Shown here piece after piece: positions 33,780 through 41,311 of a DNA stretch of 64,000 bases (positions within the stretch are counted from its first letter, which is position 1; each line of letters opens with the position of its first letter). This DNA comes from Candidatus Solirubrobacter pratensis (GTDB lineage: Bacteria > Actinomycetota > Thermoleophilia > Solirubrobacterales > Solirubrobacteraceae): positions 62,001-126,000 of the forward strand of contig NZ_AUEK01000009.1 in the NCBI RefSeq assembly GCF_000425945.1, read 5' to 3'. The translations under genes were made by a program, and so were the position numbers. The notes under the pieces were generated by a model. The model was not told the origin of the DNA, did no database searches, and saw only the letters and a list, made by a program, of their open reading frames with translations.

Positions 33780-34719
33780 GCAGCTTGTTCTCGCGCATCC
33801 AGCGCTCGTAGAGCGCCCACTCGGCGGGCTCCATGTAGCCCCACGGCCTCGACTTGTCCTTCGGGAAGAACGCCGGCAGCGTCGCCTGGATCTGCGCGAG
33901 CTGCTGCGCGCGATCGAGCGTCTTGTCGGCCTTGACCAGCGCGTCGGCGCCGGCGTTCGGGTCCTCCTGCAGCACGCGGTGGCCGGCCGCGGTGGCCTGC
34001 AGGAAGCGGCGCAGGCGCGAGGCGCCGGCGGCATTGAGATCCTTGTGGCGGGCGACGAGGATCAGCTCGTCGTAGGTCGGCACGCCGAGGTCCGGCATCC
34101 GCAGGATCACCGGCTTGGAGCCGCGCCGCTGGAGGTCGACGCCCTCGACGTTCCAGAACGCGCCGAGCGTCGCGTCGACCTTCTTGGAGAGCATCGCCGG
34201 CACGAGGTTGAAGCCGACGTTGGTCTCCTTGACGCCGCTCACGCCCGCCTTGGCGAGGATCGTCTTGAGGTAGGCCGTCTGGTACGGGATGCCGGCGGTG
34301 CCGACGCGCTTGCCGGCAAGGTCCTTCGGCGAGCGGACGTGGGCGGCCGGCAGCGCCATCAGCGCCGTCAGCGGCTCGTTCACGAGCGCGCCGACCGCCA
34401 CGAGGTCGTCGGCGCCGGCGTCGCGCGCCAGCATCAGCTCCGGCTCGTAGGAGATCGCGACGTCGGCGCGACCGGCCTGCAGGAGCTTCAGCGGCGCGGA
34501 CGGGTCCGGCGGCGCCTGGATCTTCACGTCCAGCCCGGCCTTGGCGTACAGGCCGGCGGCCTGCGCGGCGTAGATCCCGGCGTGGTCGGCGTTGGGGACG
34601 TAGTCGAGCAGGACCGTGAACGGCTCCGTGGGAGCCTTCGTCCCGGCCGTCGGCTCGGGCTTCTCGCCGCACGCGGCGACGGCCGCGACGACCGCGGCGA
34701 GGATGACGATGCGTCTCAT
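33694..34719 (-). CDS. thiY: ABC transporter substrate-binding lipoprotein for a thiamine precursor (ThiY-like)
   Basis: A 341-aa NMT1/ThiY-type binding protein. A signal peptide ends in the lipobox VAAC (about residue 17). Family segments: FTVLLDYVPNADHAGIYAAQ, GLYAKAGLDV, ADVAISYEPELMLA and LAGKRVGTAGIPYQTAYLKT. It would bind a pyrimidine precursor of thiamine outside the membrane and hand it to ThiX. Its start overlaps the thiX stop (ATGA). The TPP riboswitch upstream of the operon supports the thiamine assignment. Confidence 0.85.
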   Translation of the reverse strand: MRRIVILAAVVAAVAACGEKPEPTAGTKAPTEPFTVLLDYVPNADHAGIYAAQAAGLYAKAGLDVKIQAPPDPSAPLKLLQAGRADVAISYEPELMLARDAGADDLVAVGALVNEPLTALMALPAAHVRSPKDLAGKRVGTAGIPYQTAYLKTILAKAGVSGVKETNVGFNLVPAMLSKKVDATLGAFWNVEGVDLQRRGSKPVILRMPDLGVPTYDELILVARHKDLNAAGASRLRRFLQATAAGHRVLQEDPNAGADALVKADKTLDRAQQLAQIQATLPAFFPKDKSRPWGYMEPAEWALYERWMRENKLLTRPPSEAPPLTDEFLPGESVGGAEQGG

Positions 34720-35531
34720 GCGTTGGCTCTCGGGGTCCAGGAGACGACGCGCCGCTCGAGCGCCGCGAACGCGGCGTAGAGGGCGATCGCCTCGGCGAAC
34801 AGCAGCAGGGTGGCGGCGAACAGCCGCGGCGTGGCAAGCCCGGCGTTCGCGGTGACGAGCAGGTGCCCGAGCCCGGAGTCCGAGCCCGACAGCTCGCCGA
34901 AGACGGCGCCGATCACCGCGACGGCGGCGGCGATCTTGGCGCCGGTGAAGGCGGCGGGGAGGGCGGACGGCGCCTCGAGGAAGCGCAGCCGCTGCCACCG
35001 CGTCGCATCGAGCGAGCGCAGCAGCTTGCGCGCGTCCGGATCGGAGTCGCGCAGCCCGTCGTAGACGTTGATCGTGACCGGGAAGAAGCACACGAGCGCG
35101 ACGATCAGGACCTTCGGCGCAAGCCCGAACCCGAGCACGAACACGAACAGCGGGGCGATCACCGGGATCGGCACGGCCTGCGAGCCGATCACGAGCGGCC
35201 GGAGCGACTTGTCCACCGGCGAGCTGAGGTGCATCGCGACCGCGAGGCCGGCGCCGAGGATCAGCGACAGCGCGAGGCCGATCAGGACCTCCCACGTGGT
35301 CGTGAGCAGGTCGGGCGCGAGCAGGCTCCGGTCGGTCCACAGCGCTTCGGCGACGTGCGTCGGGGCGGGGAGGAGCAGCGGGTCGACGAGGCCGCCGCGC
35401 ACGACCGCCTCCCAGATCGCGAGCACGCCCAGCACGACGAGCGTGGGCGCGAGCCAGTCCGCGCGGCCTCGCCGGCGGCTCGGCACGCGGCCGCGCGCTT
35501 CGCGGCGCTCGATGGCGGCTCCGCCGGCCAT
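34716..35531 (-). CDS. thiX: ABC transporter permease (ThiX-like)
   Basis: A 271-aa permease with about six membrane helices. The EAA loop that contacts the ATPase is seen as LRSLDATRWQRLRFLEAPSALP. After a basic N-terminus (ERREARGRVPSRRRGRADW) the first helix begins at about residue 27. ATG 35531 overlaps the thiZ stop; GTG 35534 directly before it is equally possible. Confidence 0.87.
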   Translation of the reverse strand: MAGGAAIERREARGRVPSRRRGRADWLAPTLVVLGVLAIWEAVVRGGLVDPLLLPAPTHVAEALWTDRSLLAPDLLTTTWEVLIGLALSLILGAGLAVAMHLSSPVDKSLRPLVIGSQAVPIPVIAPLFVFVLGFGLAPKVLIVALVCFFPVTINVYDGLRDSDPDARKLLRSLDATRWQRLRFLEAPSALPAAFTGAKIAAAVAVIGAVFGELSGSDSGLGHLLVTANAGLATPRLFAATLLLFAEAIALYAAFAALERRVVSWTPRANA

Positions 35532-36286
35532 CACGCCGCCCCCAGCGCGGCCAGCGCGCGCTCGCGGAGCTCGACCACCGCGAGGTCGGTCCTCGCGCGC
35601 GGCCGCGGCAGCGCGACGTCGATCGTCCGCACCACGCGGCCGGGCCGCGCGGACATCAGCGCCACGCGGTCGGCGAGCAGCACGGCCTCCTCGACGTCGT
35701 GGGTCACCAGCAGCACGGTCCGCGGCTCGCGCGCCAGCGCTTCGGCCAGCCAGCCCTGCGCCTGCCCGCGGGTCAGCGCATCGAGCGCCGCGAACGGCTC
35801 GTCGAGGCACAGCACCGGCCGCCCGGCCAGCAGCGTGCGCAGGAACGCGACGCGCTGGCGCATCCCGCCGGACAGCTCGCTCGGCCGCGCGCGCTCGAAG
35901 CCCTCGAGCCCGAAAGCCGCGAAGTGCCCATGCGCCCGCGTCCGCGCGGTCGCCTTGGAATCCCCGGCCACGCGGCGCGCCAGCGCCGCGTTGTCGAGCG
36001 CGCTCAGCCACGGCAGCAGCCCGTCGCGCTGGGGCATCAGCGCCGCCGGAGCCGCACGCACCGTGCCGGCGTCGGCGGCCGCCAGCCCGCACACGAGCTC
36101 GAGCAGCGTCGACTTCCCGCACCCGCTCGGCCCGACCACGGCGACGACCTCGCCCGGCGCGGCCCGCAGGTCCACGCCGTCGAGCGCGACCACCGGCCCG
36201 TAGGCCTTGCGCACCCCGGCCACCACGACCGCGCCGTCCTGAATGTCGAGAGGCTCCGTCGCAGGAGCCTCAACATCCGTCTGCAT
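35531..36286 (-). CDS. thiZ: ABC transporter ATPase (ThiZ-like)
   Basis: A 251-aa ATPase: Walker A GPSGCGKST (about 54), signature ELSGGMRQRVAF, Walker B PVLCLDEPFAALD and switch histidine VTHDVEEA. Similar to the nitrate/taurine/thiamine-precursor importers. I chose ATG 36286, which has GGAGG 5 nt upstream; a longer in-frame ATG at 36304 falls inside the conserved 3' part of the riboswitch and is unlikely to be used. Confidence 0.88.
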   Translation of the reverse strand: MQTDVEAPATEPLDIQDGAVVVAGVRKAYGPVVALDGVDLRAAPGEVVAVVGPSGCGKSTLLELVCGLAAADAGTVRAAPAALMPQRDGLLPWLSALDNAALARRVAGDSKATARTRAHGHFAAFGLEGFERARPSELSGGMRQRVAFLRTLLAGRPVLCLDEPFAALDALTRGQAQGWLAEALAREPRTVLLVTHDVEEAVLLADRVALMSARPGRVVRTIDVALPRPRARTDLAVVELRERALAALGAA

Positions 36287-36382
36287 CGCTCCCTCCGCGG
36301 GCATTACCCCACAGGTTCAAGCGGCCCGCGTCGGAGTTCCTGGACGCAATCTCAGCCGCCGTCCGGCAGCACCCGCGTTTTC
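36287..36382 (-). promoter_or_regulatory. TPP (THI-box) riboswitch
   Basis: Reading the minus strand 5' to 3': GCGGGTGC (36376-36369), GGCTGAGA (pyrimidine-binding loop; CTGAGA at 36355-36350), TTGAACCTG (36320-36312) and GGTAATGC (36308-36301) occur in the order and spacing of the thiamine pyrophosphate riboswitch. The 3' end GCGGAGGGA is also the ribosome site of thiZ, so TPP binding should hide it and repress translation. This ties the thiZXY importer to thiamine supply. Confidence 0.85.
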
Positions 36383-36544
36383 AGCTGGCTGGAGCGTAAC
36401 AGCAAGGACCGCATCGTCCACTTGTCCATTTTCGGTCAGCCGGCTTACGTCGCTATAGAACCGCTGAGCGAACTCAGTAGGTTCGACCGCCGAACACAAC
36501 GGAGCGCGGGGCATGGGAGCCCCGCGCAGCACAGGGAGGGGAAA
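36383..36544. promoter_or_regulatory. Divergent promoter region of thiZXY and the collagen-like gene
   Basis: The 162-bp gap must carry both promoters. CTATAG-like sequence (CTATAGAAC, about 36453-36461) is a possible -10 for the plus-strand gene. The last part holds GGGAGGGG, the ribosome site of the gene at 36545. Confidence 0.4.
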
Positions 36545-37459
36545 ATGCGCAAGCGCATTACGCCCGGGGTGATCCTCGGGGTTGTCGCGGTGGTCCTCGG
36601 CCTCACCGGCACCGCTGCCGCCGGGTCGCTGATCACGTCGGGCAAGATCAAGGACGGCACGATCCAGGGCCGCGACATCAAGAAGGGCACGATCGGCAGC
36701 GAGCGCCTCTCGTCCGGCGTGCGCAAGGCGCTCGCCTCGGCGGGCACGCCCGGCCTTAAGGGCGACAAGGGCGACACCGGAGCGACCGGAGCGACGGTCC
36801 AGGGCTCGCCTCCGCAGAAGGGCGACAAGGGCGACAAGGGCCAGGACGGTCTGAACCCCGCGACGCTCGTGAACGCGAACAACGACGCGGGCTGGACCTT
36901 CACCGGCGGCGGCACGGAGACCAATCCGGCGGCGAACTTCGCCGGCGGCGAGCTCCGCCTCCACGGCGGCTTCGACGGCGACACGCCGAGCGGCGCCATC
37001 GGCCTCGCGCACGCTTACGACAACGTGCCGCTGAGCACGCTGAAGACGCTGAGCTACGACTTCCGCGTCCTCAAGCGCCCGTCAGGCAACGACGTGAGCG
37101 CGCCGGCGATCCACGTGACGCTGCTGAAGGCCGAGACGAACACGCCGAGCGGGTTCACCAACCTCGTCTTCGAGCCCTACATGCAGGGGCCCGTGGTGCT
37201 CAACCAGCGCTACAGCTTCGACACGCTCGAGGGCAAGTGGTGGAGCACCCGCCCGCTCACCGACGGCACCAACCAGGGCCACCCGAAGACGCTCGACGAG
37301 ATCATCGCCGCGAACCCGAACGCGACCATCAGCGCGATCAGCGTCGACAACGGCGGCTCGTCGACGAACACGATCCCGGCGGACGACTTCGCGGCGGGGG
37401 CCGACGACGTCGTGATCGGCTTCGGCGCGGACTTCACCCGCTACGACTTCGGCGGCTAG
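36545..37459 (+). CDS. Secreted protein with a short collagen-like repeat
   Basis: A 304-aa exported protein with signal peptide (VILGVVAVVLGLTGTAAAG). Residues 30-60 (IKDGTIQGRDIKKGTIGSE) form a small module common before collagen-like repeats in actinobacteria. A short Gly-X-Y run follows (GTPGLKGDKGDTGATGAT, then KGDKGDKGQDG). The C-terminal 200 residues form a beta-rich domain with no recognised catalytic motif (WTFTGGGTETNPAANFAGG, ADDVVIGFGADFTRYDFGG). Probably a surface or matrix protein. Strong ribosome site GGAGGGG. Confidence 0.8.
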   Translation: MRKRITPGVILGVVAVVLGLTGTAAAGSLITSGKIKDGTIQGRDIKKGTIGSERLSSGVRKALASAGTPGLKGDKGDTGATGATVQGSPPQKGDKGDKGQDGLNPATLVNANNDAGWTFTGGGTETNPAANFAGGELRLHGGFDGDTPSGAIGLAHAYDNVPLSTLKTLSYDFRVLKRPSGNDVSAPAIHVTLLKAETNTPSGFTNLVFEPYMQGPVVLNQRYSFDTLEGKWWSTRPLTDGTNQGHPKTLDEIIAANPNATISAISVDNGGSSTNTIPADDFAAGADDVVIGFGADFTRYDFGG

Positions 37460-37471
37460 CCGCACGTCGCT

Positions 37472-37507
37472 CGGCGGGAGGTCCGGCGCGCGCCGGACCT
37501 CCCGCCG
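37472..37507 (+). terminator. Perfect 36-bp palindromic terminator
   Basis: CGGCGGGAGGTCCGGCGC (37472-37489) is followed at once by its exact reverse complement (37490-37507), then TTAGTTT. This is the strongest intrinsic terminator in the window and separates the collagen-like gene from the cyclase gene. Confidence 0.85.
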
Positions 37508-37508
37508 T

Positions 37509-37514
37509 TAGTTT
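37509..37514 (+). promoter_or_regulatory. -10-like box (TAGTTT) of the cyclase gene
   Basis: Ten nt before ATG 37525, directly after the terminator stem, so the T-run may do double duty. Confidence 0.4.
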
Positions 37515-37524
37515 CCCGGCCCAC

Positions 37525-38622
37525 ATGGACTGGGGTGCCGAAGGCCTGCTCGACGGGCTCGAGGACGATGCGGCGAAGGCCGCCCGCGCGCGCCTGCTCG
37601 ACGAGCTGCACGCCGACGGCGTCCCGCTCGAGGAGCTGCGGCGACTCGTCGCCGAGGACAAGCTCGTGCTCGCGCCCGTGTCGCGGCTGCTCTCCTCAGA
37701 GGAGCGCTACACCGCTCGCGAGGTGGCCGAGATGTCGGGCGTCGAGATCGGGATGCTGGCGGCGAGCTGGCGCGCGCTGGGGCTGCCCGTCCCGGGCCTC
37801 GACGAGCGCGTGTTCGGCGACCACGACCTGGAGGCCGCCAAGCTCGGCGCGCTCCATCGCCAGGCCGGCTTCGACGACGAGGACGCGCTGGAGGTCACGC
37901 GCGTGCTCGGGCAGGGGATGGCGCGCTACGCCGAGGCCACGCGCGCGCTGGTCGCGCGCACGTTCATGGAGCCGGGGCTCGACGAGCACGAGCTCGCGCA
38001 CCGCTACGCCGCCGTAGCCGAGCGGCTGCTGCCGCTCGCCGGCCCGTGGCTGCAGCACGTCTACGCGACCCACCTGCAGCAGGTCCTCAGGACCGACGCC
38101 GTCACGCAGGAGCAGCGCCGCACCGGCTCGCACGGCGACGCGCAGCAGGCCGTGATCGCGTTCGCCGACCTCGTCGGCTTCACCGAGCTGGGGGAGAGCG
38201 TGCCGGTCGAGGAGCTCGGCTCGGTCGCGGGCCGCCTGAGCCACCTCGCCGCCGAGGCGTGCGACCCGCCCGTCCGCATCGTCAAGCTGATCGGCGACGC
38301 GGTCATGCTCGTCGCCCCCGAGCCCGAGCCGATGCTCGACTGCACGCTCAAGCTCGTCGAGCTCGCCGGCGAGGACGAGGCGTTCCCGCCGCTGCGCGCC
38401 GGGGTCGCGTGCGGCCAGGCCGTGCACCGCTGGGGCGACTGGTTCGGCGCGCCGGTCAACCTCGCAAGCCGCCTCACGACCCGCGCGCGGCCGTCCAGCG
38501 TGCTCGTCACCGAGGAGATCAAGGACGCCGCCGGTGACGCGTTCGCGTTCTCCGACGCGGGACGCAAGAAGCTCAAGGGCATCTCGTCGCCCGTCCGGGC
38601 GTACAGGGCGCGCCGGTCCTAG
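37525..38622 (+). CDS. Class III adenylate cyclase with an Rv1264-like N-terminal domain
   Basis: A 365-aa soluble enzyme making cAMP from ATP. The catalytic domain (about 205-365) has the metal aspartates in IAFADLVGFTELGE and LIGDAVMLVA, the adenine-selecting lysine in RIVKLIGD, and the transition-state Asn/Arg pair in APVNLASRLTTRA. The N-terminal 190 residues (GLLDGLEDDAAKAARARLLDEL, split: GLLDGLEDDAAK, ARARLLDEL; LLSSEERYTAREVAEMSGV) resemble the autoinhibitory pH-sensing half of mycobacterial Rv1264. pH control here is an inference. Ends in the KGISSPVRAYR cyclase tail. Confidence 0.88.
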   Translation: MDWGAEGLLDGLEDDAAKAARARLLDELHADGVPLEELRRLVAEDKLVLAPVSRLLSSEERYTAREVAEMSGVEIGMLAASWRALGLPVPGLDERVFGDHDLEAAKLGALHRQAGFDDEDALEVTRVLGQGMARYAEATRALVARTFMEPGLDEHELAHRYAAVAERLLPLAGPWLQHVYATHLQQVLRTDAVTQEQRRTGSHGDAQQAVIAFADLVGFTELGESVPVEELGSVAGRLSHLAAEACDPPVRIVKLIGDAVMLVAPEPEPMLDCTLKLVELAGEDEAFPPLRAGVACGQAVHRWGDWFGAPVNLASRLTTRARPSSVLVTEEIKDAAGDAFAFSDAGRKKLKGISSPVRAYRARRS

Positions 38623-38685
38623 GTTCGACGGCGCGCCCGCGGCGCCGCGCAGATACTCCGGGCCGCAGACCACGAGGGAGGACCC

Positions 38686-40278
38686 ATGCCCCGAGCGTCG
38701 CGGCTGCTGCCGTGCCTCACCGTCGCCGCCCTGCTCGCGCTCGCGCCACGCGCCGGAGCAGCACAGCACCAACCGCTGCAGTGGAGCTCGTGCGGATCCG
38801 ACTCGGTCGCGCGCGTGACGTGCGCGGACTACAAGGTGCCGCGCGACTACGACGCCCCGGCGGGCCCGCAGTTCACGCTCCACGTCGCGAAGTCGCCGGC
38901 GACCGACCCGCAGCACCGCGTCGGCTCGCTGTTCCTGAACTTCGGCGGTCCCGGCGCGCCGATGGCGGTCTACCTGGAGGTCCTCGGCGCGGACCTCTTC
39001 CCCGAGCTCAACAAGCGCTTCGACCTGATCGGCGTCGACCCGCGCGGCGTCGGCGAGAGCAAGCCGGCGGTCGACTGCGTGGCCGACGAGCAGATCCAGG
39101 GCCTGTACTCGCAGCCGTTCGTGACCCCGTTCACGGCGCAGAAGAACGACCTCGTCGGCCGCGCCAAGCGCTACATCCAGCGCTGCATCGACCTCAACCC
39201 GGGCGCGCTCCCGTACCTCTCCACCGCCAACGTCGCGCGCGACTTCGACACGATCCGCGCGGCGCAGGGGGAGCGCAAGCTCAACTACCTCGGCTTCTCC
39301 TACGGCACGTTCCTCGGCGCGACCTACGCGAGCCTGTTCCCCACGCACTACCGCGCGATGGTGCTCGACGGCCCGGTCGACGCGGACCGCTACATCAACG
39401 ACCCGCTGGAGGACACCGCCGAGCAGACCGCCGGCTTCGAGCGCGCGTTCGGCCGCTTCCTGCAGGCCTGCGCGGCCCACCAGGACCGCTGTCACGGCTT
39501 CGGCGGCGACGACCCGGAGAGCGCCTTCGACCGGCTCGCCGCCCAGCTCGACGCGACGCCGCTGCCGGCGACCGGCTACAAGCCCGACCCGAAGCCCGTC
39601 GACGGCGACGACCTGCGGGCCGCCGCCAGCAGCGAGCTGTACTCGACCAAGCGCTGGGACTCGCTGGCCGTCGCGCTCGCGATGGCGCAGGGCGGCGACG
39701 GCTCCGGCATCCGCCAGCTCGTCGACGAGGACTTCTACGAGCGCGACCCGCAGACGGGCGAGTACGACCCGCTGTCGGACCGCTTCTTCCTCATCACCGC
39801 CGCCGAGCAGCGCTACCCGCGCGATCTCGACGTCTACATGCACGACGGGGCCCAGTCATGGAGCCAGAACGAGGACTTCTGGTTCAACAACGGCTACGTC
39901 GAGATGAACGACGCGCTCTTCCCGATCCGCGCGCAGGATGCCTACACCGGCCCGTTCAGGATTCCCAAGAGCGCGCAGACGCCGCTGGTGGTCGCGACGA
40001 CCTACGACCCCGCGACGCCCTACCGGGGCGCGCAGCGGCTGGTCGCCGACCTCGGCAACGCGCGCCTGCTGACGATGAACGGCGACGGTCACACCGCCTA
40101 TCAGACCGGCAGCCCGGACTGCGTCGACACGGGCATCGAGAGCTACCTGGCCACGCTCATGCTCCCCGCCGCCGGCACGGTCTGCCGGCAGGCGCCGCCG
40201 TTCGCCACGCCGGCGCAGCCGCAGACGCTCTCGGCGCGGAAGCTGCGCCGGCTGCCCGCCCCGCCGTTCATGCGCTAG
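38686..40278 (+). CDS. Secreted alpha/beta hydrolase, TAP-like (tripeptidyl aminopeptidase family)
   Basis: A 530-aa exported hydrolase with a signal peptide ending near APRAGAAQ. The oxyanion region is LFLNFGGPG, the nucleophile elbow YLGFSYGTFLG (serine at about 209), and the C-terminal TAP-like domain carries the catalytic Asp in VVATTYDPATPY and His in MNGDGHTAY. Relatives remove tripeptides or hydrolyse esters outside the cell. Ribosome site GGAGG just before the ATG. A hairpin follows. Confidence 0.88.
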   Translation: MPRASRLLPCLTVAALLALAPRAGAAQHQPLQWSSCGSDSVARVTCADYKVPRDYDAPAGPQFTLHVAKSPATDPQHRVGSLFLNFGGPGAPMAVYLEVLGADLFPELNKRFDLIGVDPRGVGESKPAVDCVADEQIQGLYSQPFVTPFTAQKNDLVGRAKRYIQRCIDLNPGALPYLSTANVARDFDTIRAAQGERKLNYLGFSYGTFLGATYASLFPTHYRAMVLDGPVDADRYINDPLEDTAEQTAGFERAFGRFLQACAAHQDRCHGFGGDDPESAFDRLAAQLDATPLPATGYKPDPKPVDGDDLRAAASSELYSTKRWDSLAVALAMAQGGDGSGIRQLVDEDFYERDPQTGEYDPLSDRFFLITAAEQRYPRDLDVYMHDGAQSWSQNEDFWFNNGYVEMNDALFPIRAQDAYTGPFRIPKSAQTPLVVATTYDPATPYRGAQRLVADLGNARLLTMNGDGHTAYQTGSPDCVDTGIESYLATLMLPAAGTVCRQAPPFATPAQPQTLSARKLRRLPAPPFMR

Positions 40279-40295
40279 TGAGCGACAACGCGCCA

Positions 40296-40332
40296 GAACG
40301 GCGGCCGCCGTCGAAAGCGCCGGCCGCCGTTC
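40296..40332 (+). terminator. Hairpin after the alpha/beta hydrolase gene
   Basis: GAACGGCGGCCG (40296-40307) and CGGCCGCCGTTC (40321-40332) are perfect complements around a 13-nt loop. It lies before the best start of the next gene (40344) and would be inside it if the GTG at 40278 were used. Confidence 0.65.
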
Positions 40333-40343
40333 GTGGCGGAGAT

Positions 40344-40883
40344 ATGGGAAAGCTCACCGTCACCTGCTTCGTCACCCTCGACAACGTCGTGGAGGACCCG
40401 CACCTGTGGTCCATGAAGTTCCAGAGCGAGGACACCGGCGCGTACAACTCCGACGTGCTCGAGGACGCCGACGCGATGCTGCTCGGCCGCGTCACCTACG
40501 ACGGCTTCGCCGCGGCGTGGCCGTCGCGCTCCGGCGACCTGTTCTCGGACAAGTTCAACGCCATGCCCAAGTACGTCGTCTCGAGCACGCTCGAGCGCGC
40601 CGACTGGAACAACTCGACGATCGTCGACGGCGACGTGTTCGAGCGCGTGCGCGCGCTCAAGCAGGACCAGAACGTGCTGGTCTGGGGCAGCCCGTCGCTG
40701 GTCCAGGGCCTGATGGACGAGGGCCTCGTCGACGAGTACGTGCTGCTCGTGTCGCCGATCGTCCGCGGCAAGGGCATCCGCCTGTTCCGCGACGCCGGCG
40801 AGCAGCACGACCTGAAGATCGTCGACTCGACGGTCCTCGGCGGCGGCATGCTCGGCCTGCGCATGACCCCCGCCGGCGCCTGA
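40344..40883 (+). CDS. Dihydrofolate reductase-fold protein (RibD C-terminal type)
   Basis: A 179-aa reductase-like protein: GKLTVTCFVTLDNVVEDP opens the fold, DAMLLGRVTYDGFAAAWPS holds the NADPH-binding arginine, and VWGSPSLVQGLMDEGLVDEYVLLVSPIV (in parts: VWGSPSLVQGLMDEG, LVDEYVLLVSPIV) is the second dinucleotide-binding half. Such proteins often sit beside DGPF/YCII proteins and ECF sigma factors, as here. The substrate is unknown. ATG 40344 has GGCGGAG upstream. Confidence 0.85.
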   Translation: MGKLTVTCFVTLDNVVEDPHLWSMKFQSEDTGAYNSDVLEDADAMLLGRVTYDGFAAAWPSRSGDLFSDKFNAMPKYVVSSTLERADWNNSTIVDGDVFERVRALKQDQNVLVWGSPSLVQGLMDEGLVDEYVLLVSPIVRGKGIRLFRDAGEQHDLKIVDSTVLGGGMLGLRMTPAGA

Positions 40884-40889
40884 GGAACG

Positions 40890-40895
40890 TAGACT
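40890..40895 (+). promoter_or_regulatory. -10-like box (TAGACT) of the DGPF gene
   Basis: Seven nt before ATG 40903, implying a leaderless message for the DGPF-sigma pair. Confidence 0.5.
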
Positions 40896-40902
40896 CGCAT
40901 GG

Positions 40903-41307
40903 ATGCGCTTCATGCTGTTCGTGTACCCGGGCGAGAGCGACCAGGGCCCGACGCTCGAGCGGGTCCAGGCGATGAACAAGTACAACGAGGAGCTCAGCCG
41001 GGCCGGCGCGCTGCTGGCGCTGGACGGACTGCTCCCCCCATCGCAGGCGACCCGGCTGACGTTCAAGGGCGGCGAGCGCCCGACCGTCACGGATGGACCG
41101 TTCACCGAGGCGAAGGAGTTCGTCGGCGGCTACTGGATCATCCAGGCGCGCTCGAAGGAAGAGGCCGTCGAGTGGGCGTCGCGGGCGCCCATCGGCGACG
41201 GCACGATCGAGGTGCGGCAGATCGGGGAGGGGTCGGACTACTCGCCCGAGGTCGCCGAGGCACGCAAGCTCTCGCAGGTGCCGCCGGAGCAGACCGTCGC
41301 GGAGTAG
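40903..41307 (+). CDS. DGPF-domain (YCII-related) protein
   Basis: A 134-aa protein of the YCII/DGPF family, with the name-giving motif in TVTDGPFTEAKEFVGGYWII and the alpha-beta plait before it (MRFMLFVYPGES). These proteins are partners of ECF42 sigma factors and probably take part in the response they control; the activity is unknown. The sigma gene follows after 4 bp. Confidence 0.88.
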   Translation: MRFMLFVYPGESDQGPTLERVQAMNKYNEELSRAGALLALDGLLPPSQATRLTFKGGERPTVTDGPFTEAKEFVGGYWIIQARSKEEAVEWASRAPIGDGTIEVRQIGEGSDYSPEVAEARKLSQVPPEQTVAE

Positions 41308-41311
41308 CGGG

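Noticed and set aside
40278..40343. GTG 40278 as start of the DHFR-fold gene
   Set aside because: It would place a perfect 12-bp hairpin in the coding region and add a disordered N-terminus; ATG 40344 has a ribosome site and begins the fold.
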